In this document: piece after piece, positions 22,701-32,088 of the stretch
Numbering within the stretch: position 1 is the stretch's first letter
How the letters are laid out: every line of letters starts with the position of its first letter
DNA from: Trichaptum fuscoviolaceum
Taxonomy: Eukaryota > Basidiomycota > Agaricomycetes > Hymenochaetales > Trichaptaceae
Direction of reading: 5' to 3'
Assembly (NCBI GenBank): GCA_910574455.1
Contig: CAJSYZ010000005.1
Location: 4,092,001-4,156,000, forward strand
DNA length: 64,000 bases
Notes under the pieces: model-generated
What the model was told of the DNA's origin: nothing
Seen by the model: only the letters and a program-made list of their open reading frames with translations
Database searches by the model: none
Made by a program: the position numbers and the translations under genes

Positions 22701-23529
22701 ACTCCACCGACTCGGTATTGAGGGCGCAACGTCGACATCCTTCCACCCGCAAACGGACGGTCAGACTGAGCGGGTGAACCAGGAGTTGGAACAGTATCTC
22801 CGCGCGTTCACGGACGTCCGACAGGAAAATTGGTCGGAGTTGCTGCCCATGGCGGAGTTTGCGCACAACACACGCGCGCACTCCGCTACCAAGGTGTCTC
22901 CCTTCGCGCTGTTGTATGGATACGACCCCGAGTTCACCATCGTACCGAGTGCCGGACTTTCGACGGTACCCGCAGCGGATGACCGACTCGACCTGCTTCA
23001 GAAGGCTCAGGAGGACGCTCGCGCGGCTCTCGAAGTCGCAGCGGAGCGGATGAAGCGGTACTACGACCAGGGACATGCAGACACGCCGGACATCCGACCA
23101 GGAGACAAGGTATGGCTCGACGCACGGAATATCGCAATACCGGGCACGCGCAAGCTGAATCCGCGGAGACTCGGACCCTACACGGTTTTGCGGAAGATCG
23201 GACTCTTGAATTACGAGCTTCAGCTGCCTGCGACTATGCGGATTCACCCAGTGTTCCATGTGTCGCTTCTCACGAAGTATACACCGGACACTATTCCTGG
23301 TCGCATCCAGACACCGCCAGAGCCCGTAAACGTTGACGGCGACGTTGAATACGAAGTATCCGAAGTCCTTAATTCGCGCCGAAGCGGTCGAGGTCGGACT
23401 CTGCAGTATTTGGTTCGCTGGAAAGGCTATGGACCCGAGGAAGACCAATGGATCGATGCCGCGGACATGGAGCATGCCCCCGCCGTTATCCGAAAGTTCT
23501 ATCGTCGGTACCCCGACGCCATTCGCTAA
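19726..23529 (+). CDS. pol: Gypsy Pol polyprotein (PR-RT-RNaseH-IN-chromodomain)
   Basis: 1267 codons in the -1 frame of gag, with no stops. Protease near residues 60-130 has A-L-L-D-C-G-A, a Cys where D-S-G or D-T-G is usual. The RT polymerase box Y-L-D-D is near residue 478. RNase H follows (E-C-D-A-S-D-F-A). The integrase zinc-binding part (H-x-H then C-D-T-C) is near 850-890, with the catalytic D, D, E near 917, 978 and 1013 (S-C-D-F, S-D-R-G, Q-T-E-R-V-N-Q-E). A chromodomain with Y-L-V-R-W-K-G-Y-G-P-E-E-D-Q-W closes the protein at about 1205-1265, which should steer integration to modified chromatin. Expression should come from frameshifting at 19720. There is no sign of decay. Confidence 0.96.
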   Translation: MSGSRRAVVPPKTPNRFSLLDDDVSDPSVYNRTSLIHKSLRRFIHVPVRISDGRKILSMRALLDCGAFSVIINQKLVRKFGLCTRPLDRPIKVYNADDSLNQSGPITDQVRLTLEIGGHKEEVDATVANIGDYPLIIGIDWLHHHNPEIDWNDETISFTRCPNECRPVEAARVVEAGQPLPRAVRKLRAARCKNSRQMRPRPQPHARVCVAEVGDDSDESDSESDDLAKIPPGFRYSEKYMDIYHDAEQFYVADDPDFVHKVAASYTWSQAIAEKSAVKEGDKSFEEMVPPQYREFAKVFSKSEAERLPERKPFDHAIDLEPGSTPSYSKIYPMAPAERAALKEFIEENLRKGYIRPSKSPAAAPVFFIKKKDGSLRMVVDYRKLNEITVKNRYPLPLTTELIDSLKKARVFTKLDLRAGYNNIRIKEGDEWKAAFRTQEGHFEPTVMTFGLTNAPATFQRMMNELFKDMLDVIVIIYLDDICIFSENESEHEEHVKEVLRRLEKYDLFCKPEKCEFHKDSIEYLGMIIGSGIISMDPKKVEAVADWPTPAKVKDIQAFLGFANFYRRFIKDFSKLAVPMTELLRKDVQWRWTTRQQESFDGLKKKFAEAPVLAMPDLEKPFILECDASDFATGAVLSQIGPDGDIHPVAYYSKSLGDAERNYEIHDKELLAIVRALDEWRHYLEGSPHKIDIVSDHRNLLFFAEARNLTRRQARWSLFLSRFDFLIRHRPGRLGGKPDALSRREDLRPDRPDNTNKVLLDTNRFYTLAMRRGMVRAEGDTELLRRIRESERFDEELVEAIEKVKEGAPRALANDLEEWNTEDGLLLYRGKVYVPKDEEIRRDIVKLHHDSLPVGHPGRWKTYELVSRNYWWPGMSTFVERYVSGCDTCMRTKNIPQRPVGPLQPNEVPDGPWQVISCDFITQLPQSGEYDAIFVVVDRLTKQAHFIPTTSDIDSARTADLFVSKVWKHHGTPRKVISDRGTQFVSRFMKAVLHRLGIEGATSTSFHPQTDGQTERVNQELEQYLRAFTDVRQENWSELLPMAEFAHNTRAHSATKVSPFALLYGYDPEFTIVPSAGLSTVPAADDRLDLLQKAQEDARAALEVAAERMKRYYDQGHADTPDIRPGDKVWLDARNIAIPGTRKLNPRRLGPYTVLRKIGLLNYELQLPATMRIHPVFHVSLLTKYTPDTIPGRIQTPPEPVNVDGDVEYEVSEVLNSRRSGRGRTLQYLVRWKGYGPEEDQWIDAADMEHAPAVIRKFYRRYPDAIR

Positions 23530-23558
23530 CGAACGCGCGCGCTCTTTAGGAGCGCCCT

Positions 23559-23571
23559 TGGAGGGGGATAA
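23559..23571 (+). other. Polypurine tract before the 3' LTR
   Basis: GGAGGGGGATAA-type purine run directly ahead of TGTCAGG. It is the expected primer site for plus-strand DNA synthesis. Confidence 0.75.
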
Positions 23572-24147
23572 TGTCAGGAATCCGCCTCAGGTTATTTTAT
23601 TTCTTTTATTTTTCCTTTATTTTCTTTTACGATCACACTCCGAGTCGGATCCCCGACATGTCCGGTCCGAAACCGGACTTTCTTTGACTCCGATTCTCTT
23701 CCTTTTTGCGTAGATTACTTGCCTGTATGTTTGCAGGCCGCTAGGACAAGCGCCCTGCAAGCAATTCTCTTTTCTTTCTTTCTTCCGCCACTCCGACTCG
23801 AACCTCCGCTCTACCGATGCGGGACCCCGACTAGAGCGGGACCCCGAACTCCGACTTACGTCAGCGGTATAGGTCGGACCTAGTCGGATCAGGGTCCAGT
23901 GGCTTGGTACTGTATAGTTTTTACCTTTGTTCATCAAAACCGCGGATCCCCCTGCGAAGCACTCCACTTTTGGCCTCTTGTAAAGTGCTTCTCAGGTGAT
24001 GTGTTTATCTTTAGCTCTGATGTGTAGAATAGCTTAATTGACTTGTAAAGTGCTTCTCAGAGTGAGAACCACCGCTCATAGCGTCCGATCGTCGTCTGTG
24101 TCCGATTCAGGGTCTCGAAAGCGAAGGAACCACTCTAGGTCGTAACA
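23572..24147 (+). repeat. 3' LTR of the gypsy element
   Basis: 576 bp, no difference from the 5' LTR seen by eye. It is followed by the GAGTC target duplication. Confidence 0.95.
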
Positions 24148-24158
24148 GAGTCACAATC

Positions 24159-26393
24159 TTAAGAGGGGACGCGCGAGCATTTGCGAGCACTGTGCCCCTT
24201 GTTTCCGCAAAGCGTGCAGCGATGGTCGCGATTGCAGCCTTGACACGAGGTGGCGTCGTTATTCCACTTGTAACACAGTTGCGCGCCATCTGGCCCAAGC
24301 CAGCGTCCACCTCTGTCTTTGACGAGGAATGGTGCCTTCGAAGAACGACATTCGTAGCTTGCGTGTCCGTTCTGCCCGCACGCGATACAAAAGGTCCTCG
24401 AGCCCGAGCTTGAGTAGGGCCGAAAGCCTCGATCCCTATCCCTATATTCGCGGTCGCGCTTGCGAAAGTCTCTCCTGCCAGACGACTGAAAATTGGTTGA
24501 CGTGTTGTACGAATTACGACGCGGAGAGGCAGAGCGAGAGCGTCCGCGAGAACCTGAACTGGCTGAGCTCTGCTCGTTACCAGGATTGCTGACAATGCGG
24601 TTACGAGCCAGGTCTGTAACATACTCGTCACGGGTGGCCTGGAAGATATTGGGTTCGTAGCCAGTGGGAACATATTTGGTGGTGGCAATGAACCCTCGGA
24701 TCTTAATGTCATAACGCAAATACAGTAAAAAGTCCTGGTAGTAATTCGGTTGAGCAGCAATCCAGTCGAAATGCTTTTGTAAACCTTGAACAATGGCCAT
24801 TCGATTGGGGCGTTTGCAATGATACGTTATGAGACGAAGGTAGGTGGGTATCGTCAAACGCCATTCGCCCTCTGTCAACTTGAACTCGTCCTTGCAATCG
24901 GGCCCTTTGGTGATTAAGGTGAGGGACCCATCTGAAGTGGCTTGCGCATACTGAATGTCCGACGTAGGCATCTTATTGTATTGCTGAATGCTCTTGATTG
25001 TGAGGATGTGGAGAGGTAGGTGTTCTGTCCACTCCTGCATGATGCGCAGAGCATGACGCGGGAATGTGGTGACGGTGGCCAGGAGGTGACCATTCTCGTC
25101 GACGTCTGTTGGACGAACGAAATTGTCTGCGCGAGCGGGGGAAGGGCTTCTGGTACGCTGATGAGCTGAAGGAGTTCGAGCGCGATGGGCCGATGGAGAG
25201 TTTGGTGCAACGGGTTCGAAGACATTGGAGCTGAGGGGCCGAGTAGACGGAGGCTGTGTTCGCAAAGATCGTTGACGGGTGGGTGTGCGTAGATTGCTCG
25301 GAGTGGGGGGGCGTCCAACGGTACGAGCGGGAGACACTGGAGGAAGTGGGCCAGGGCGAGCCACTATGGATGCGGAGCAATTAGTTTTGAATACGATGAG
25401 GAAGCGGACTGGAATAGACGGTGGAATTGAAATGTGAAAGTGCATATATGCGCATATAATGGATGAATTTTCTTCGAATGAGAATTTTGGGCGAGAAGCC
25501 AAAGGGAACTGGCCGAAATATGAAGCGCAAAGTGCAATGAAGCCCGCAGGAAAATGAAGCCCGCAGGCATAATGAGGCCCGCAGGCATTTGAAGCCCGCA
25601 GGCATAATAAAGCCCGCAGGCATAATGAGGCCCGCAGGCATAATAAAGGCCCGCAGGCATGTGAAGCTGTCGAAGCCCGCAGGCATGTGATGGAGCCCGC
25701 AGGCAGAAAAAAGGGAGGACCCGCAGGCAAAGGTGTCCGCAGACAATAAATGACTGGGCAGCAAGGGCAAAGTGAACATATGCTCAAGAAACCCAAGCTG
25801 CCGAGGCTTGAAATGAAAAGGTCAGTAAGAGAAGTGAGATACTCACAGCGTGGTATCTCGACGCCCCGTGACCTTAACTGCCGCGCAAACGTCTCATTAA
25901 TCGTCTCGAGTGCGACCAGGTAGGAGAATCGGTCGAACGGGTCGGCCAAACCCATGAGCTGGCGCGCGCGTTGACCGGGTCCAGCGAGACTAGCGCTATC
26001 GACATTTGAAGCCAGGGAGGGAGGGTAATTAACCGGTAGTGGTGCAGGGGGAGGGGGAGGGGGAGGTCCGCCATCGCTGCCAGCTGGCGGAGCGTTGTCG
26101 CCATGGGCCTGCGCACTCGGCGACCTTGGAGGCTGATTGGACGCGTTGCCTCTGTCATTAGACGCGTTGCCGCCGCCATTAGACCCCTGATGAGAGCCAG
26201 GTTGCTCTTCACCATTACCACCGCCATGCGGGGACCCAGGAGGAGGGCCGTCTCCTCCACCAGCGCGAGGGGATCGGGGTGGCATATTGTCGCTTCCACT
26301 GCGTTGCGAGCGATTCGAAGACGGTTGGGAGCGTCTCTGCTGAGTCTCGGGAATTTCTTCACCTCCTGCGAGCTGTCTACGAGTAAAAACCAT
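24159..26393 (-). CDS. DIRS Gag-like protein
   Basis: 744 codons without a stop from 26393. The N-terminal half is low complexity (Pro, Gly, Asn, Ser). Residues about 400-650 carry a folded region (L-P-L-H-I-L-T-I-K-S-I-Q-Q-Y, W-I-A-A-Q-P-N-Y-Y-Q-D-F-L-L-Y-L-R-Y-D-I-K). The C-terminus has three Cys/His clusters (C-I-A-C-G-Q-N-G-H-A-S-Y-E-C, C-Q-G-C-N-R-D-H-R-C, C-T-L-C-G-N-K-G-H-S-A-R-K-C), as expected for a nucleic-acid-binding Gag. A likely 483-nt intron (25364-25846) runs from gtgagt to ccatag. Splicing joins P-R to L-A-R-P-G in the same frame, and the unspliced frame is also open. The RT frame overlaps the 3' end in the +1 frame. Confidence 0.8.
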   Translation of the reverse strand: MVFTRRQLAGGEEIPETQQRRSQPSSNRSQRSGSDNMPPRSPRAGGGDGPPPGSPHGGGNGEEQPGSHQGSNGGGNASNDRGNASNQPPRSPSAQAHGDNAPPAGSDGGPPPPPPPAPLPVNYPPSLASNVDSASLAGPGQRARQLMGLADPFDRFSYLVALETINETFARQLRSRGVEIPRCEYLTSLTDLFISSLGSLGFLSICSLCPCCPVIYCLRTPLPAGPPFFLPAGSITCLRASTASHACGPLLCLRASLCLRALLCLRASNACGPHYACGLHFPAGFIALCASYFGQFPLASRPKFSFEENSSIICAYMHFHISIPPSIPVRFLIVFKTNCSASIVARPGPLPPVSPARTVGRPPTPSNLRTPTRQRSLRTQPPSTRPLSSNVFEPVAPNSPSAHRARTPSAHQRTRSPSPARADNFVRPTDVDENGHLLATVTTFPRHALRIMQEWTEHLPLHILTIKSIQQYNKMPTSDIQYAQATSDGSLTLITKGPDCKDEFKLTEGEWRLTIPTYLRLITYHCKRPNRMAIVQGLQKHFDWIAAQPNYYQDFLLYLRYDIKIRGFIATTKYVPTGYEPNIFQATRDEYVTDLARNRIVSNPGNEQSSASSGSRGRSRSASPRRNSYNTSTNFQSSGRRDFRKRDREYRDRDRGFRPYSSSGSRTFCIACGQNGHASYECRSSKAPFLVKDRGGRWLGPDGAQLCYKWNNDATSCQGCNRDHRCTLCGNKGHSARKCSRVPS
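25541..25744 (-). repeat. Tandem ~20-bp repeats in the DIRS Gag intron
   Basis: Ten copies of a unit with core CCCGCAGGCAT plus a degenerate eleventh, spaced 17-27 bp. They lie wholly within the predicted intron of the DIRS Gag. Read in the Gag frame they give repeating Cys/Gly/Leu/Pro/Ala-rich peptide. Confidence 0.85.
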
Positions 26394-26420
26394 ATTTTAT
26401 AGACCCTCGGAGAGAAGAGA

Positions 26421-26580
26421 CAAAGCTAAGTTTCAGTGTCGGGGGTGTCGGATGGTGGTGGTGAATGAGACAAATTGAGAATGCGCGTCTTGCGCGCGCC
26501 TAGGGCCACCTTGAATAGGTGACAGTGTCACGTGCGCCTGCCTCCTAGGTGAGTCGTGGGACTTCTGCTAAGTCCTGTCA
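26421..26580 (-). repeat. DIRS repeat A1 (5' end of the element)
   Basis: 160 bp, copy of 14555-14714. The outer border is TCA at 26578-26580. Confidence 0.9.
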
Positions 26581-27640
26581 CTGGCACTGCTAATGTCACA
26601 GAGTCTGAGTCACGGTGTGCTTTATGTATCTGGCTAGTACCATACTACCAACAACGCGTCAACAGTGCGGCTGTGGTTCCGCACTTCGAGACACACTCTT
26701 CAAGCAATTCTTTGCCTTTCTTTCTTTTCTTTTCTGCTTTGTGTGCACTACCCACTGAATCTCAAGTATCTAAACAGATACTGAGCCTTTCCAATCCGGT
26801 GCAACCGCTGATGCTGCGCAGGTCACGGTGTTCGCTGAGATTTGTGCTATGATCTCCCACTTATTTGCAAAACCCCGCAACTCTTCGGTCTTGGTAGAAG
26901 AACGCTGGTAGTGCTGAAGCTCAGGAGAGGGACCGCGGACTGTGTGAGTACCTCTCATGGCTTGATCATCCAGTATCGTCATTTTCTCATACTATCCCAC
27001 CGGTGGCCAAATCATGATCTAAAGCCGTGCAGCTGGTGTGCTGTCCCAATATCAAGACAAGAATAGACAAATGGCACTATCGAAAAAAAGAAAGCATAAG
27101 CAGAAGTATCGCTGCTTCGTTCGACGCGGGATGACCTTGACAGGCGATGGAGCGCTGTGATAGATCTGTTCAAGGTCGCAAATAAGTGAAAGGGTGCGTT
27201 CCGCGATTCCAAATGTGTGAACATACATAAGTGGCCACAAAAATGGCAAGTTGTGCCGAGTTTGCTTCACTATAAGCACAGCTCGTACCTTATCTTCGGA
27301 CTGATAAGCGACCTCTTCGCTCGATCTTACAAACACTGACATATATTTTGCACCAAGAATATGCACTTTCCGACCCAAGCGATTTCCGGATACCGTATTC
27401 CCAACGACCCCAATACACCCTCCTAAACGCTCACGAATTCCGCGGTAAGCGCATCCGCAGATTCGAAAACACCGTGGATAGACGCCAGGCTAGAAGCGCT
27501 CAATAGAAAGGGGAGATCAATCAACAAACCAGCCTTCCATATCGTCCATCGTTCACATACGTACTGAAAGTCTATAAAACGCCCGTGGACGTCTACCGCT
27601 CCCCGTCACATCAGTGCCCACCCGCCGTTTGTCTTTGGGA
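26581..27640. other. Intergenic with a calpain relic near 27400-27480
   Basis: Most of it shows nothing recognisable. At about 27404-27470 (plus) the frame reads [14 protein letters not shown], matching the stretch after the active-site His of the calpains ([14 protein letters not shown]). This suggests a remnant of a third calpain copy just ahead of calpain 1. Confidence 0.5.
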
Positions 27641-30600
27641 ATGCCCTCTGTACTCGAGTCGATCAGGACGTTTGCGGCTTGGCGTACCGTACCGCCACCG
27701 AATGAGAAAGTTGCTTCTACAATGAACAATGACAAAGGTGTTTACGAACAACAGGAGCATCGCGCCAGCCTGTTCGTGACAGAAGAGTTGTACAAAGCGA
27801 CGGAACACTGTAGAGAGAAGGTACGAAAAATTGCGAAGCAGTGCAAGGACGCAAACCGGAAGTTTAGGTGCGCGTATCGGGTTCATGCTTGAGCATTAAA
27901 GTTCATATTCCCGGACTTTAGGGATTTGGAGTGGGACTTCCAAAGCTGTCAGGATATCTGCCTGTACGGCCTCTTGCTCTCCACAGATTTAAATAGCAAT
28001 CCCGAACCAGCATTCAACTCCTTAGCCATTCGCAGAGTTAACGAAATATTTGCAAACCCGTCCTTCTTCGTTGACGGTGCATACTTTACTCGCCCCGAAG
28101 GCGAAATATGTCTTAATTTTTTTTTTCGTCCAGACGCCACTTCTTCTGATATTGTGCAAGGTGAGTGCCTGCAAAAGAAATAGACCTTGTAAGGCCGTGC
28201 ATCGTTAATAGACCTTCGCTATAGGTGGTCTGGGGAATTGCTGGCTTCTTAGCGCTATTGCGTCCGTTGCGACAAAGCCGGAGCTAATCCGAAAGCTCTG
28301 TGTCGAGGTGAATATTTCCAGCTTGAACATAAAAGTTCGAATAGGCTGATTCCGTACTTGTAGTACGATGAAAAAGCTGGAATTTACGGCTTCATTTTCT
28401 TCCGTGATGGTGAATGGGTAGATGTCATAGTTGACGAGTAAGCATTGAGCCCTCGTCTCTCTTCGTTCCACTCTGTTAAAAACTTTCTCGCGTAGTCAAT
28501 TATTCACAAAGGTCCCTATTTGGGAGACCCTATCATACGACGTAAGCAGCATTTACTTACTGAATTAACAAATACTTAAAATTAAATGATAGGAACGATC
28601 GAGGTATCAAGATGACAGAGATCTTTATGAAAAAGTTGCTCGAACTGGCGGGAATAGCCTTCTTTTTGCGAGATCTTCCCAGGAAAACGAGACTTGGGTG
28701 TAAAAAAAATTTTCGTCTATTCACTCCTGACACCCTATTGACTACTTTTGTATCAGAGCATTGCTGGAAAAAGCATATGCTAAACTACATGGAGACTACG
28801 CTGCGTTATCCGGAGGCTCAACGGCTGAAGGTATCGAGGATCTAACCGGGTAATCTTGTACAGTATTGTATCTCGTTGGGGAATTAACAGTCAGATCGAA
28901 TTTCACAGTGGTATTTCAGAGATGCTTCACCCAAATGTGCGAATCCTTCATCTCGTCATGTGCGGACGCTTACCTTGACCTAATAGGATATAATGGACCG
29001 AGACGAATTCTGGGAGAAGGATCTGCTGCACGCAAATAAGGACTTGCTTTTCAGCTGCTTAGTCCACGGACCACCAGATTCCATCAATGGCAAGCTCGAT
29101 CAAACTCAAATTTTCTTTCCATACTGAACAATTTCCCTCATTGCCAGGACTGCGAGCTGGTTAGAAAACTTTTTGACTACTCATACAAAGTCTGACATTT
29201 AATACTGCACCCAGAACATGCTTACACCGTTCTGAGCGCGCACGAGTTTCGTGGTAAGCGCTTCCTTAAGATCCGAAACCCATGGGGGAAATCCGAGTGG
29301 ACAGGCCGGTGGTCCGACGGGTCTAAGGAATGGACGATGGGCTGGCTCGAGGCGCTTGAAGCCCTCGACTACAAGTTCGGCGATGACGGCGTCTTTATCA
29401 TGGAGTATTCCGACTTCCTGTCGTACTGGAGTCAAATTGAGCGCACACAGCTCTTTGATTCGATGTGGATCCAAAGCAGCCACTGGCTTGACGTGAAAAG
29501 TCGACCGGCCCCGAGCGCGTGGCAGTATGGCGACGTGTCATGTGGGTTGTCTTGACACCCACCTTTAACAATGTCTGACCTTGTTAACGTGCTGCATATG
29601 TATAGTCAGCTTTTCGCTTCCAAAAGAATCCGAAGCCATCATTGTCCTCTCACGCGCCGACGAACGATTCTTCCAAGATTTAAAGAGCGCAACTGCGTGG
29701 AATTTCGACTTCAATCTATTCAAGGAAGGCGAGGCTGATGCACTGGTGGTCTCTCGTTCCACCGAACAGACGTGGACGCGTAGCACAGCTGTGCGCACAT
29801 ACCTCCAACCGGGATCGTATGTCGTCCACGTACGTTTGGAAAGGTGCAGTGTGCAAGAAGAGGTGAGTCCTTTAATACTTCAAGCGCACGTGTTCATCAA
29901 TCTTCACTTCATCGCCCTTATTGTTTGCAGGTCAGGCCGTACATCGATCGTGTACCATCCAGTGAAGGACGCAAGTTAAGTCGTGTCTTGAGCGAGCTTG
30001 CACGTAGCAAATCGCTCGCTGCGAATTTTAATGCGAAGTATTTTAATCCCTAACGTTTCTCAAGAAAAGCTATCTTATTGAATTCCAATTTCATAAATAG
30101 GAAATGGCAGAGTTATCTCCCCGTCCCAGTTGAAAGACTGGGAGGGCACACATTGCATGACATACAGTCCAAAGATATTCAGACCGAGTCTCTGAGGCGG
30201 AAGACGCTCCAGATGAAGTTCGCATCCGCGCAAGTCCCAGCACTTTCGTCTATCCAGACTGACACGGGCTTGATGAGAGAAGGGGAGAATGTTGATTCTC
30301 CTAGTACTATTGAAGATACCTACCGTGACAGCTTGGAGTCACCCGGCACAACTAAAGATGAGAGCCAGAGGAAATGTGAGACGAGTGCAACCGCAAAGAT
30401 GGACACCCAGTTCACTGATGCAGACACCTCCGAAGGCAACACAAGGGATGAAGACGGGAAGAAGGTGTTGACTCCTTGTGACCATGGGGAACTCCGCGAG
30501 GAGGAAACTAACACAATAACAGTGACTGAGAAAAAGTTGACTGATATGCATCCTATCTCATCTACGCCAGCTATCATCGGCGAAGTATTAGGCACGAATA

Positions 30601-31091
30601 TCGTCCAAAACCCTGACCTTCCAGTTCATCCTGGTGTCATCTGTGTTGTATGCAAGGTATATCTCTCTCTTCCACATACTTTTCTGAAAATTCTCTACTC
30701 ACTTGTTCTATCTGATAACGTAGAATGGCACCGATATTAGTGGGACGCGCTGGAGATGCCACGAGTGCCCGGACTACGACCTATGCAATAAGTGCTATGA
30801 GTCGGGTGCCCATGATCATAAGATGTTTGCTATTGAACATCCGGATGATGTTGAGGAAGTCAGCGAGAATGTAATTATGATCTTTCTCCTTGGGTGAAAT
30901 CATTTTCTTACTGATGCATCGATGATTGCTAGCCGCTAACGGAAGATCGGGATTCTATCGTCCTGGGCCTGCGCGTTTACACAAAGAGCCACGCACCAGT
31001 GCGGATCGCGGGACAACTGAGGCAGGGTCAGTTGTTGCACTGGGCGAGAGTGATTGATAATGGAATGCACATGACCCCTAACGTAGCTTGA
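27641..31091 (+). CDS. Calpain-type cysteine protease with ZZ finger (copy 1)
   Basis: Multi-exon gene colinear with copy 2 (34779-38168), and its main exons stay open. Start M-P-S-V-L-E-S at 27641. The core has [13 protein letters not shown] with the catalytic Cys, H-A-Y-T-V with the His, and I-R-N-P-W-G with the Asn. The usual Asp before the catalytic Cys (G-D-C-W in copy 2) is Asn here. Beta-sandwich domains follow ([19 protein letters not shown]), then a variable acidic stretch, a ZZ-type finger ([15 protein letters not shown]) and a tail [13 protein letters not shown]. The intron after F-x-x-I-N-G has a GC donor. Some donors are weaker than in copy 2 (gtaaaa, gttaga). It may be active, altered or decaying. 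Confidence 0.75.
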
Positions 31092-31413
31092 TATCAGAGA
31101 CGCCGTGCATTGTCGGATTTCATAAACGTTAAAGGATATGTGTGTATATTAAGGACTTGAGTTGGGTAGCTCTTCGCTCTAAAAACATGTAGTCAGAGAA
31201 TATGTTTAGTCGTAGTGGGCAGCCAGAAATAGCTCCCTCCGACAACTCGAACTCACCGGAGGATTAGTCACCCACTGGCAAGCGCTTGACTCCGAATCGG
31301 AGGTGTTCGTTGATGGGTATACTTCATCATATGGATACTACTCATTGCTCCCTACCTCCATCTCGTAGTCGTCGAAATATTCGCTTTTCTAACAGCGTCA
31401 CGGTCATATTCAG

Positions 31414-31922
31414 ATGGCAGCAGACGAGCTCATCGAATGCTCGAACATATCCAGTGATCTTCAAGAACCAGAGACGAAGACTTACATCGGAGGGTGCCAT
31501 TGCTCCCGCTTTCACTACGAGTTCGAATTTCCCGATATCGAAAAGTCGAGAGTCGTGATGTGCAACTGCAGTATCTGTTCGATTCGGGGAGCACTCAATG
31601 TGTGAGTGTATAGAGTCGGGCTGCTGCATGATCAAGATGTTGACCACTATTTGTGGCTTGTTTGTGTGCTTTCAACAGACATCCTCCTCAGTCACACTTT
31701 CGGCTTACCTCCGGCACGCTCGAGGACATGACCAAATACCAATTCAACAAGAAAGTTGTCTCTCTCTTTTTCTGCCCCACATGTGGGACAGGCATGTTCG
31801 GATTAGCGGGTAGCTCTGAGTCCGAGAGCTATGCAGTAGTCAACGTGCGGACAGTGGAAGGTGTAGATGTGGAGAAGCTTGAGTTATACAAATTAGATGG
31901 AAAGCATCTTGAGGTGGTGTAG
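31414..31922 (+). CDS. GFA (glutathione-dependent formaldehyde-activating-like, Mss4 fold) protein, copy 1
   Basis: Two exons, 31414-31601 and 31679-31922, joined in frame to 143 residues. Zinc ligands are complete: G-G-C-H-C near residue 30, C-N-C-S-I-C near 55 and C-P-T-C-G-T-G near 105. The GFA fold binds two zinc ions. Family members are often annotated as formaldehyde-activating, but many have no proven activity, so the substrate is open. It follows calpain 1 by 320 bp in the same direction, as GFA copy 2 follows calpain 2. It faces the decayed zinc-finger gene 32089-33439. Confidence 0.85.
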
Positions 31923-32088
31923 TATACACACATGTGTGCCTGTGGCACCGATCTTATCGTTTCCATCACCAAGTAGTTAGCAATACAACAGATTAACGCA
32001 CAACAACCTAAAATATACAGTAGATATTCTGTAGCTCCAATGTCTCTACACAGGAAGATCCTTAGCGCAGAGGTTTGATACGTCGCTT

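Larger units (their letters stand above)
17809..24147 (+). mobile_element. Ty3/gypsy chromovirus, full length and apparently intact
   Basis: 576-bp LTRs at both ends begin TGTCAGG and end CGTAACA. The insertion is flanked by the 5-bp target duplication GAGTC (17804-17808 and 24148-24152). The interior has primer site, gag, a -1 frameshift site, a pol of 1267 codons with protease, RT, RNase H, integrase and chromodomain, and a polypurine tract. The LTR copies appear identical, as shown by equal length and identical 116-codon shadow frames in both, so integration was recent. It sits inside the DIRS element, 6 bp past the Gag stop on the minus strand, in the opposite orientation. Confidence 0.96.
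14302..26580 (-). mobile_element. DIRS-type tyrosine-recombinase retrotransposon (nested host)
   Basis: Read on the minus strand: repeat A1 (26421-26580), Gag, RT-RNase H, tyrosine recombinase, then B1 (14712-14919), A2 (14555-14714) and B2 (14302-14509). A1-internal-B1-A2-B2 is the split direct repeat layout of PAT-like DIRS elements. A copies look identical over 160 bp, and B copies differ at one position seen (14415 versus 14825). The element lacks LTRs, integrase and target duplication. TCA occurs at both outer borders and at the A2/B1 joint, as expected for recombination of a circle. Without the inserted gypsy element it is about 5.9 kb. I see no methyltransferase domain. Read as one unit it is disrupted between Gag and RT by the 6.34-kb insertion. 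Confidence 0.9.

Noticed and set aside
24473..25660. Tandem repeats at 25541-25744 as a CRISPR array
   Set aside because: Units are 17-27 bp with degenerate 5-10 bp spacers, lie in an intron of a retroelement gene, and the host is eukaryotic.
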